Assembly (NCBI GenBank): GCA_964568735.1
Contig: CAZMRF010000070.1
Span: forward strand, 1 to 26,240
Length of the DNA stretch: 26,240 nt
Reading direction: 5' to 3'
Origin: CAZMRF01 sp964568735
GTDB lineage: Bacteria; Acidobacteriota; Polarisedimenticolia; JACPZX01
This document shows positions 1 to 6,206 of the stretch, piece by piece; position 1 is the first letter of the stretch; every line of letters starts with the position of its first letter. The notes beneath the pieces are model-generated. The model was not told the DNA's origin and searched no databases. It worked only from the letters and a program-made list of their open reading frames with translations. Position numbers and translations under genes: made by a program.

Positions 1-939
1 GTCCACGTCCTGGGGGAGAAGAGCGAGGTAGCCCCTCGAGACGCGGCCGCTCTCGATGAGCTGGTCCATGACCTCGCGGGCCATGTTGATCGGAATCGCG
101 AAGCCGATCCCCACGCTTCCGCCGCTGGGCGACGCGATCGCCGTGTTGATCCCGATGACCTGGCCGTCGAGATCGGCGAGCGCGCCTCCGCTGTTCCCCG
201 GATTGATGGAAGCATCGGTCTGGATGAAGTCCTCGTAATCCGCGATGCCGACCGTGGAGCGGCCCTTGGCACTGACGATGCCGGCGGTCACGCTGTGCAT
301 CATTTCCATCGGGTTGCCCACCGCCAGGACCCACTGGCCGATCTGAAGCCGGTCGGAGTCGCCGAGCTTCGCGGCGGGAAGAGCGCCGGCTTCGATGTGA
401 ATCACGGCCACGTCGGTCTGTGGATCCATCCCGACGATACTCGCGGGATGCCTCACGTTGTCATCGGTGACGACGGTCAGCTTCTTCGCATCCCGGACCA
501 CGTGGGCATTGGTCAGGATGTAGCCGTCCTGGCTCACGATCACGCCGGAGCCGAGGTTGTGCACGGTGCGCGGCCGGCTTCCCTCGAAGGGCATCGGGAA
601 GAACTGGCGGAGCCAGTCCGGGCCGAAGAACCTCTCGGAGCCATGACTGCCCCGGAGCGGCAACCCCGTTACCTGGACCTCCTGATCGTTGAAGATCGCC
701 ACCACCGACGGGTTCACTCTCGAGGCCGCGGCCGCGAAGGCGACGCTGAACTGATCGAGAGCCGCCCGGCCGCCCTCCGCGCGGGTGGCTTCATTCCCGG
801 CCACCTGGGGAGCCGCGGGGACGGCTGCGGCCGCCTGTGTGTGGCTGGAAGAGAGATATGCCGTCGCGCCGCCGGCCAGCACCGCCATGCTCGCGACGAT
901 GATCGCCCTGAGAATGCGTAATGTCGTGTTGTGGCTCAT
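1..939 (-). CDS. htrA: HtrA/DegP-family periplasmic serine protease (3' end off the window)
   Basis: The reverse strand is open from an ATG at 939 to base 1, giving 313 residues without a stop. A GGAGAGAAGGA ribosome-binding stretch (941-951) precedes the start. Residues 8-30 form one hydrophobic signal or anchor segment. The trypsin-like protease domain follows with a full triad: His146 in TNAHVV, Asp176 in QTDVAV and Ser250 in NPGNSGGAL. The upstream loop at about 95-125 is rich in Phe and Gly, as in DegP/DegQ. The C-terminal PDZ domain or domains expected in this family would lie beyond the left edge. The family degrades or refolds misfolded envelope proteins. The gene diverges from the YugP-like gene at 1222, and a sigma-54-like promoter (1044-1059) sits upstream, which fits stress control by the NtrC-type regulator at 1877-3277. 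Family identity is certain; the choice between DegP, DegQ and DegS cannot be made from this fragment. Confidence 0.96.
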   Translation of the reverse strand, partial: MSHNTTLRILRAIIVASMAVLAGGATAYLSSSHTQAAAAVPAAPQVAGNEATRAEGGRAALDQFSVAFAAAASRVNPSVVAIFNDQEVQVTGLPLRGSHGSERFFGPDWLRQFFPMPFEGSRPRTVHNLGSGVIVSQDGYILTNAHVVRDAKKLTVVTDDNVRHPASIVGMDPQTDVAVIHIEAGALPAAKLGDSDRLQIGQWVLAVGNPMEMMHSVTAGIVSAKGRSTVGIADYEDFIQTDASINPGNSGGALADLDGQVIGINTAIASPSGGSVGIGFAIPINMAREVMDQLIESGRVSRGYLALLPQDVD

Positions 940-1043
940 TCCTTCTCTCCTTTTCGTTGCCTCGCGGGCCCTCACGTACTCGAGATTTCCGCCCGGGCTT
1001 GCTCTCACACAGGCCGAAGGCAACACGCTCGAGGAAACCGATT

Positions 1044-1059
1044 TGCACGCGCCGTGCCA
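1044..1059 (-). promoter_or_regulatory. Predicted sigma-54 (-24/-12) promoter for htrA
   Basis: Read on the minus strand the bases are TGGCACGGCGCGTGCA. This matches the consensus TGGCACGNNNNTTGCW at every fixed position except one of the two T's before the -12 GC. The invariant GG and GC have the required spacing. Transcription would start near 1033, leaving a leader of about 94 nt before the htrA ATG at 939. The site lies in the intergenic region between two divergent genes, next to a sigma-54 activator gene. Not experimentally supported. Confidence 0.6.
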
Positions 1060-1132
1060 CATCGAAGGCTGCGGTCCGAGGGGGAGCTCTGCGGGGGTGG
1101 ACATGCCTGGGTAGCGCCGGGGCCGCCATGAC

Positions 1133-1140
1133 GGCGCGCC
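1133..1140. promoter_or_regulatory. GGCGCGCC motif between divergent promoters, possible activator site
   Basis: The palindromic core GGCGCGCC is identical to the centre of the perfect 16-bp palindrome at 4687-4702. Read on the minus strand the shared stretch is TGGCGCGCC (9 nt). It lies 73 bp upstream of the htrA sigma-54 element and about 50 bp upstream of the one at 1190, so one bound activator could serve both. The outer arms are not symmetrical here. The same 8-mer also occurs by chance in coding DNA (near 19458), so the call is tentative. Confidence 0.3.
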
Positions 1141-1189
1141 ACCTTGGCACGCGAGGGGTCCGTTGAGGGTTCGGGGCCGTGGAGGTGGC

Positions 1190-1205
1190 TGGCACGAATC
1201 TCGCT
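1190..1205 (+). promoter_or_regulatory. Predicted sigma-54 (-24/-12) promoter upstream of the YugP-like gene
   Basis: The bases TGGCACGAATCTCGCT match TGGCACGNNNNTTGCW with one mismatch (C for the second T before GC). Spacing of the invariant GG and GC is correct. Transcription would begin near 1216, so the ATG at 1222 would have a leader of only a few nucleotides. If the site is used, the gene must be read almost leaderless and cannot start at the upstream TTG (1144). Confidence 0.45.
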
Positions 1206-1221
1206 CCGCGCTCTCCAAGTG

Positions 1222-1902
1222 ATGGAGACGCTGAATCACGTCGGCCCCGCGGAGTGGATCGCGCTGGCGGCGTCCCTGGCCGCTCTCGCGGGCACGTGGG
1301 CGTGGAGCCGGCGGGTGACGCGCCGCATGCACCTGGATCTGTGCCTCCGCGGTTTCACGGGAGCGGACGCGGCTCGGGAGATCCTGTCGGAAGCGGGCGC
1401 GGAGGAAGTGAAGGTTGTCACGGCGGACCGGGCCTCGAGGGATCGGTACGACTCAGCGGCCCGGAAGCTGGAGCTCAGCCTTTCGACCTCGACCGGCCGG
1501 GATCTGGCCGCCCTCTGCGCGGCCGCGCATCTCGCCGGACACGCCATTCAACGCCCTCGGCGTGGCCCGCTCCAGGTCCTGCGCGATGGGGCCCTCCCTT
1601 CCATCGAGGTCACCATCGGAGGGGTCGTGCTCACCTTCCTCATCGGACTGGCCTTCGACTGGGCGCTCCCGGTCCGGGCAGCGATGCTGATCGCTGCGGC
1701 ACGCGTGGTGCTCGGGGCGATTCTCCTGCCGCTGGAGCTCGATGCGTCACGGTGCGCCCTGCGCGGGCTCCTGGGGGGGAGCCTCCTGGTCGACCTGGAC
1801 GAGAGGGAACGGGTCCGTGAGCTGCTCTACGCGACGACCCTGCGTGGCGCGGGCGGATGCCGCGGTGCGGGCCGCTTCACGATTCGACGCCGTACTCCTT
1901 GA
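1222..1902 (+). CDS. YugP-type membrane zinc metallopeptidase homologue, catalytic Glu missing (probable pseudo-peptidase)
   Basis: This 226-residue membrane protein has an N-terminal hydrophobic helix (about 11-28), a block with the YugP-family pattern GFTGADAAREIL, then a soluble stretch and a second hydrophobic region (about 132-171). YugP-like proteins carry an AAHExGHAIQ zinc motif. Here the motif reads A-A-H-L-A-G-H-A-I-Q, with His103 and His107 kept but Leu104 in place of the catalytic Glu. The third-ligand region, LELDASRCAL around Glu172, is still recognisable. The last hydrophobic segment normal for the family is absent; the tail is short, Arg/Gly-rich and overlaps the convergent regulator gene by 26 bp. 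I chose the ATG at 1222; the frame is open back to a TTG at 1144. It is either an inactive, regulatory relative or a decaying gene. Family placement is by motif memory, not by search. Confidence 0.75.
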   Translation: METLNHVGPAEWIALAASLAALAGTWAWSRRVTRRMHLDLCLRGFTGADAAREILSEAGAEEVKVVTADRASRDRYDSAARKLELSLSTSTGRDLAALCAAAHLAGHAIQRPRRGPLQVLRDGALPSIEVTIGGVVLTFLIGLAFDWALPVRAAMLIAAARVVLGAILLPLELDASRCALRGLLGGSLLVDLDERERVRELLYATTLRGAGGCRGAGRFTIRRRTP

Positions 1903-3277
1903 GCTTGCGCTGTATCGTGCGGATTCCGATCCCGAGCTGTTGAGCCGCCCGGGTCCGGTTGCGGGCGCACGACTCGAAGGCTTGCAGGATGGCTTCCCGC
2001 TCGATGTCGGCGAGCGTCCGCGCCGACGAACGGGGCAGGCGCGGGGCCGGAGCCGAAGGGGAGACGGCTCCTCCGTCCTGATCGAGCGGCGGCTCGTTCC
2101 CGCTGAGAACGTGAGCCGGCAGGTCCTGGAGCTCGATACGTCCCGAGACGTTCAGAACCACGAGAGACTCGAGGATGTTCTTCAGCTCACGCACGTTGCC
2201 GGGAAAGCTGTACTGCTGTATCGCGTCGAGGGCGTCCGCGCCGATCTCGCACACGGGCTTCCCGGACCTCTCGGCGAAAGCCTCGAGGAAGGCGGCGGTG
2301 AGGAGCGGCACATCCTGCCTGCGCTCGCGCAGCGGGGGGAGATCGATGCGCACCACGGAGAGGCGGTAGAAGAGATCGGCGCGGAAGCGGCTCGACCGGA
2401 CGAGCGGCTCCAGCTGCTGGTTCGTCGCGGCGAGGATACGGACGTCCACGGGTGTTTCCGCGGTCGAGCCGATCCGCGTGATGACGCGCTCCTCGAGGAC
2501 CCTGAGGAGCTTCGGCTGCAGGCCGGCCGGCATGTCGCCGATCTCGTCGATGAAGAGGGTTCCCCCGCCCGCGCCCTCGAAGAAGCCCTTTCTGGCGATC
2601 GAAGCCCCGGTGTAAGCCCCCTTCTCGTGACCGAACAGCTCGCCCTCGACGAGGCTCTCGGGCAGCGCCGTGCAGTTGATGGCCACGAAGGGGCCCTTGG
2701 CGCGAAGGCTGTTCTGGTGCAGGGCGCGAGCCACGAGCTCCTTGCCGGTACCCGACTCGCCGGTGATCAGGATCGTGGACGGCGTCGGCGCCGCGAGGCG
2801 GATGCGCTCGAGCACGTCCATCATCGGCGGCGTGGAGCCGATGAGCTGGTGGAACCCGTATCTCCTGTCGAGCTGGCGCCGCATCCGCTCGACCTCGAGC
2901 CGCAGCGCGTGCTTCTCGCAGGCTTCGCGCACGACCTCGAGCAACAGCCGCGGCGCGACAGGCTTCTCGAGGAAGCTGACCGCCCCCGCCTGCATGGCCG
3001 CGACGGCCCGCTGAACGTCCCCGTGGGCCGTGATGACCAGGCAGGGCACGGCGGGGGCCTGTGCCTTGACGCGGCGCACGAGCTCGATCCCGTCGATGCC
3101 CGGGAGCCTGTAATCCGTGACCACCACGGCGACGGATTGCTCGCTCATCACGCGCTCGGCGGCCTCGGCGTCCGCCACGGCGGTCACGGTGAATCCCTCG
3201 TCGGTGAGGAAGCGACGGATGCTGGCGCGGCTCCCTTCGTCGTCCTCGACCAGCAGTGCGTGCAGGCTTTCGCTCAT
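1877..3277 (-). CDS. NtrC-family sigma-54-dependent response regulator
   Basis: This 466-residue regulator has three domains in the classic order. The receiver (about 5-120) has phospho-acceptor Asp55, acidic pocket Glu11-Asp12-Asp13, Thr83 and Lys105. The AAA+ activator domain (about 144-375) has Walker A GESGTGKE (173-180), the sigma-54-contacting loop GAYTGA (220-225, a GAFTGA variant), Walker B GGTLFIDEI (238-246) and FPGNVRELKN near 358-367. A Fis-type helix-turn-helix follows (about 423-463). A Pro/Ser/Ala-rich linker (395-420) joins the last two. The start overlaps the stop of the kinase gene by 4 bp (ATGA), so the two are translationally coupled. It should activate transcription with RpoN when phosphorylated. 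Candidate targets are the three sigma-54-like promoters at 4782, 1190 and 1044. Confidence 0.97.
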   Translation of the reverse strand: MSESLHALLVEDDEGSRASIRRFLTDEGFTVTAVADAEAAERVMSEQSVAVVVTDYRLPGIDGIELVRRVKAQAPAVPCLVITAHGDVQRAVAAMQAGAVSFLEKPVAPRLLLEVVREACEKHALRLEVERMRRQLDRRYGFHQLIGSTPPMMDVLERIRLAAPTPSTILITGESGTGKELVARALHQNSLRAKGPFVAINCTALPESLVEGELFGHEKGAYTGASIARKGFFEGAGGGTLFIDEIGDMPAGLQPKLLRVLEERVITRIGSTAETPVDVRILAATNQQLEPLVRSSRFRADLFYRLSVVRIDLPPLRERRQDVPLLTAAFLEAFAERSGKPVCEIGADALDAIQQYSFPGNVRELKNILESLVVLNVSGRIELQDLPAHVLSGNEPPLDQDGGAVSPSAPAPRLPRSSARTLADIEREAILQAFESCARNRTRAAQQLGIGIRTIQRKLKEYGVES

Positions 3278-4638
3278 CCTGGACCCGTGCCGTGCCGCGG
3301 GAGCACCAGCTCGAAGATGCTACCCCGCGGCCTCTGCGGATGGTAGGAGATGGCGCCTCCCATCTCACCGGCGAGCTTCCGGCAGACCGCGAGGCCCAGC
3401 CCGGTACCGTCGGGACGCCCGGTCGAGAAGGGCTCGAACAGTCGCCGCTGCATCTCCGGGGCGACGCCGCGGCCCTCGTCCTCCACGGCCAGGCGGATGT
3501 GCGACCTGTCGCAGGCCGCGCGAAGCCTCACGTGCTGCCCTCGGGCGCTGGCCTCCATGGCGTTCGTCAGCAGATTCACCAGCACCTGGCGAAGCGATCC
3601 TGCGAGCGCCTCGGTCGACAGAGGCTCCGGCCCCAGTTCGAGGACGACTTCCACGCCCATCTCGTTCGAGCGCGGCGCGACCTGAGAGCGGGCCGACGCG
3701 CAGATTTCTCTCACGTCGCACCACTCCGCTTGTTCGCGCACAGGGCGCGCGTAGTCGAGGAAGGACGAGACAATCCTCTGCAAATCGTCGACCTCGCTGC
3801 CGATCTCCTTGCTGATCTGGTCGACCTCCGGTGCCGCGCCCACCTCATGCAATAGACGCACCCGCTGGCGGAGGGAGTCCACGGCGAAGCGCATGGCGTT
3901 GAGGGGGTTCCGCAGCTCGTGGGCGAGACCCGCGGCCAGGAGACCGATCTGGGCCATGTGCTCGTCGCGGGCGCGGCGAAGCACCTCCGCGGCGCTTCGT
4001 CTCGACAGGATCCGGTAGGTGACGCCGAACCCGGAGAGCAGGACCAGGCCGATCCCGCCGAGCCATGCCATGGTGCGCCAGAAGCCGGCCCGGAGCTCCT
4101 CCGCGATGCGGGCCTCGGAGAGGCCGATGACCACGACCCCCGCGCCCGGCTCGTCCCCCACCTGCGTCACGAGCTCCACGAAGATGTCGGGGTCGATCGG
4201 TTGGGCTCCCGGCACCCTTGTGCCCTCTTCGCTTCCGTGGAGGAAGGGCTCAGGCGGGCCTCCACTCCATCGGCCCGAATGCCCCTCGGAGCTCCAGAGA
4301 ATCCTCCCGTCGGCGCCGATCACGTCGACGTAGGCCACCTCGGGCCGCGTGCGCAGCACTCGCGAGACCTCCGTGACGAAGGGCTCGCTCGAGTCCGGGG
4401 TCGACCCGTTCATTCCCGTCGCAGCCAGATCTCTCGCCAGGTGCAGCGCGAGGATCCGGCCACGATCCCGGGAGTAGCGGACGATCTCGTTCTCCCTGAG
4501 GGCGAGGCGCATCTCCTCGAGGAGCATCCCGGCGCCCAGGGCCAGGGCGATCAGGATGAGCACAGCCGCCGAAGCGGTCAGGACGCGCCAGGAGAGGTTC
4601 GACCACGAACGCCGGCCTCCGGCCCCTGGTCCGCTCAT
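3274..4638 (-). CDS. Membrane sensor histidine kinase, partner of the NtrC-type regulator
   Basis: This 454-residue kinase has a first membrane helix (about 18-41), a periplasmic sensing region (about 45-187) containing a VAYVDVIGADGRILWSS strand pattern typical of Cache/PDC-like folds, and a second helix (about 190-211). The HisKA domain follows with the phospho-acceptor His240 in LAHELRNPLN. The HATPase domain has an N box (NLLTNAMEAS, Asn356/Asn359), a G1 box (DEGRG, 387-391), FEPFSTGR and a G2 box (GTGLGL, 411-416). There is no PAS or receiver domain in the cytosol. The architecture and NtrC-type partner match the ZraS/HydH and AtoS-like class. It is the first gene of the kinase-regulator pair and diverges from the small secreted protein gene at 4860. 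The periplasmic stimulus is unknown. Confidence 0.96.
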   Translation of the reverse strand: MSGPGAGGRRSWSNLSWRVLTASAAVLILIALALGAGMLLEEMRLALRENEIVRYSRDRGRILALHLARDLAATGMNGSTPDSSEPFVTEVSRVLRTRPEVAYVDVIGADGRILWSSEGHSGRWSGGPPEPFLHGSEEGTRVPGAQPIDPDIFVELVTQVGDEPGAGVVVIGLSEARIAEELRAGFWRTMAWLGGIGLVLLSGFGVTYRILSRRSAAEVLRRARDEHMAQIGLLAAGLAHELRNPLNAMRFAVDSLRQRVRLLHEVGAAPEVDQISKEIGSEVDDLQRIVSSFLDYARPVREQAEWCDVREICASARSQVAPRSNEMGVEVVLELGPEPLSTEALAGSLRQVLVNLLTNAMEASARGQHVRLRAACDRSHIRLAVEDEGRGVAPEMQRRLFEPFSTGRPDGTGLGLAVCRKLAGEMGGAISYHPQRPRGSIFELVLPRHGTGPG

Positions 4639-4686
4639 GGTGTCCGCCGGCAGCGCACTTTCATCCCCCGTTGGCCGGGCATCCCA

Positions 4687-4702
4687 TTCTGGCGCGCCAG
4701 AA
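4687..4702. promoter_or_regulatory. Perfect 16-bp palindrome, probable enhancer (UAS) for the NtrC-type regulator
   Basis: TTCTGGCGCGCCAGAA is its own reverse complement over all 16 bases. It is nested inside a second inverted repeat, CCGGGC (4675-4680) and GCCCGG (4704-4709). It lies in the 221-bp gap between the divergent kinase and small secreted protein genes, with 79 bp between it and the sigma-54 element. That distance and a Fis-type dimer-binding symmetry are what NtrC-family activators use. Binding by the adjacent regulator is inferred. Confidence 0.55.
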
Positions 4703-4781
4703 CGCCCGGAGCGTCCGCGGGCGCCGCACGCCGATGCCGTGAAGGATGCGCGAAGAAGGGCATCTCAGGCGACGAGCGTCG

Positions 4782-4797
4782 TGGCACGAAGGCTGCA
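4782..4797 (+). promoter_or_regulatory. Predicted sigma-54 (-24/-12) promoter for the small secreted protein
   Basis: TGGCACGAAGGCTGCA matches TGGCACGNNNNTTGCW at all fixed positions except C for the first T before GC. The GG and GC are correctly spaced. A start near 4808 gives a leader of about 50 nt with a strong Shine-Dalgarno (AAGGAGG, 4845-4851) at its end. It is the best placed of the three sigma-54-like sites: downstream of a palindromic candidate enhancer and next to an activator gene. Confidence 0.7.
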
Positions 4798-4859
4798 ATA
4801 TCGAGGGACGACCCCGCACACGGGGTCTTCAGCCCGCAAGGGACAAGGAGGCCATGATC

Positions 4860-5198
4860 ATGAGAACCACGAGAAAGGCTGCATGGATGACGGCCCTCAC
4901 GCTCGCCGCCGTCGTCGCTGCTCCGATCCTAGCATCGGCGCAGATCGAGAAGACGATGATCGGCCCGATCACCGCCATCGACATGGCGAAGAGCACCATG
5001 ACCGTCAGCGCCGGCAAGGACAACGATCACTTCACGCTCCAGAGCGATGTGAGCCTTGTCTCGAACGGCAAGGGCATCCAGGCGAAGGACCTCAAGATCG
5101 GGGAGCGCGTGCGCGTCACCTACACCGAGACGGGCGGTGCCAAGGTCGCTTCCCGAGTCGAGCTCCTGCCCCCTCCCCGCACCGAGAAGAAGTCGTAG
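4860..5198 (+). CDS. Small secreted protein, DUF5666-like beta-barrel type
   Basis: This 112-residue protein has a clean signal peptide: basic Arg/Lys start, hydrophobic 9-24, and an ASA-Q cleavage site near 27/28. The mature part (about 85 residues) has alternating strands with the pattern IGPITAIDMAKSTMTVSAG, then KDLKIGERVRVTYTETGGAKVASRVEL, as in DUF5666-like and related small periplasmic OB-type proteins. No Cys or His cluster is seen, so it is not a ZraP homologue. The ATG at 4860 is preferred because AAGGAGG (4845-4851) lies 8 nt before it; the ATG at 4854 is only 2 nt away. It follows a sigma-54-like promoter and diverges from the kinase-regulator pair, suggesting it is the main target of that system. 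Biochemical role unknown. Confidence 0.85.
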   Translation: MRTTRKAAWMTALTLAAVVAAPILASAQIEKTMIGPITAIDMAKSTMTVSAGKDNDHFTLQSDVSLVSNGKGIQAKDLKIGERVRVTYTETGGAKVASRVELLPPPRTEKKS

Positions 5199-5238
5199 TC
5201 CGGCGCCTGGCTCCATCGTCATTCCCGCGACCACGAGC

Positions 5239-5264
5239 AGGGGCGTCCGGCTTCGGGCGCCCCT
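5239..5264 (+). terminator. Stem-loop terminator after the small secreted protein gene
   Basis: An 11-bp stem pairs 5239-5249 with 5254-5264 around a GCTT loop, including one T-G wobble. It is followed by the pyrimidine-rich CCTGTTCTC rather than a pure T-run. It starts 40 nt after the stop codon at 5198 and separates this gene from the lipid operon that follows. Confidence 0.65.
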
Positions 5265-5351
5265 CCTGTTCTCGGGCTCTCGATGGCTCGTGACTCCAGG
5301 GACGATGCGAACGGCCGGCTCCCGAGCCCGGGGGGCGAGGAGGAACGGATC

Positions 5352-6206
5352 ATGGCGATCGCTCCGAGCCTCTGCGGCGGCATCTCCCGGCGGCGTCGAG
5401 CGGCAGCACCGCTCGCCGTCGTGGCAGCGGCGGTCGCTCTGACCTCGAACGTTCCGGCCTTGTGCAGTACGGTGGCCGCACCTTCCTCCGTGCCCGTCGC
5501 GACGAGCCGGGGTGAGCTCACCCTCCTCCTCTACTCTCCCGATTCCCCCCACTCCCATGCTCCGGCAGCGGCATCCTCCCTTCGGACCTGCGACGCGGAA
5601 CGACCGCTCATTCTCTTCATCTCGGGAGAAGGCGGATGGCGGCACTTCGACGATCAGGTCAGCGCGGGACTGCGGGAGGCGGGCTACTGGGTCGGGGGGG
5701 TGGATGCGATGAAGTACTTCTGGGAGCCTCAAGATAGCCGGCAGGCCCTGGCCTCCGACATCCGTGCGTATGTGGCTGCCCTTGCCGCCGAGGCCGGGCG
5801 GGACACGGAGAGCCGGCTCGTTCTCGCGGGGTTCTCATTCGGCGCCGACCTCGCCCCCTGGCTCGCGGGCGAGGAAGGCTGGGGGAGCCGGGTGAAGGGG
5901 CTCCTGATGATAGGCCCCGACGAGGTGGGGAGCCTCGAGTTCCGCTTCTCGGAGATTCTCGGCTTCTCTCCGGAGGATCACGTCTTCAAGGTGGCCGAGG
6001 CGCTCCACAGCGCCGCCGGCGTCCCGGTCGTCTTCGTCCACGGCGAGAAGGACAGTTCTTCGTTCGCTCCGCTTCTCGCGGAGAAGGCCGCGGAGCCGAA
6101 ACGGCTGATTGTCGTCGGAGGCGCCGACCATCACTTCTCGGGAGAAGAGGCAGCCCTCATGAAGGCGCTCCTCGAGGCCCTCGCATGGATCGAAGGCACG
6201 CACTGA
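5352..6206 (+). CDS. virJ: VirJ/AcvB-family exported alpha/beta hydrolase (probable lysyl-phosphatidylglycerol hydrolase)
   Basis: This 284-residue protein has an N-terminal signal segment (Arg-rich 13-16, hydrophobic about 18-38) and one alpha/beta-hydrolase domain. Family marks are SGEGGWRHFDDQ (about 91-102), DAMKYFW (about 118-124) and the nucleophile motif G-F-S-F-G with Ser162. Asp234 (HGEKDSS) and His260/261 (GADHHF) are likely triad partners. The start at 5352 has AGGAGG (5338-5343) 8 nt upstream; an in-frame ATG at 5283 lacks one. Full-length AcvB has two domains; this is the single-domain VirJ form. In rhizobia, AcvB/AtvA hydrolyses lysyl-phosphatidylglycerol in the periplasm and sits beside the synthase gene lpiA/mprF. 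Here the gene overlaps mprF by 22 bp, which supports the same role. The activity is inferred from family and context. Confidence 0.85.
   Translation: MAIAPSLCGGISRRRRAAAPLAVVAAAVALTSNVPALCSTVAAPSSVPVATSRGELTLLLYSPDSPHSHAPAAASSLRTCDAERPLILFISGEGGWRHFDDQVSAGLREAGYWVGGVDAMKYFWEPQDSRQALASDIRAYVAALAAEAGRDTESRLVLAGFSFGADLAPWLAGEEGWGSRVKGLLMIGPDEVGSLEFRFSEILGFSPEDHVFKVAEALHSAAGVPVVFVHGEKDSSSFAPLLAEKAAEPKRLIVVGGADHHFSGEEAALMKALLEALAWIEGTH

Noticed and set aside
1145..1160. TGGCACGCGAGGGGTC as another sigma-54 promoter
   Set aside because: It has the -24 half but no GC at the -12 position, which is essential.
6134..6147. CTTCTC-GG-GAGAAG inverted repeat
   Set aside because: It is inside the hydrolase coding region next to its conserved His motif; a similar string recurs at 5618-5629 from Ser-Gly-Glu codons, so codon use explains it.
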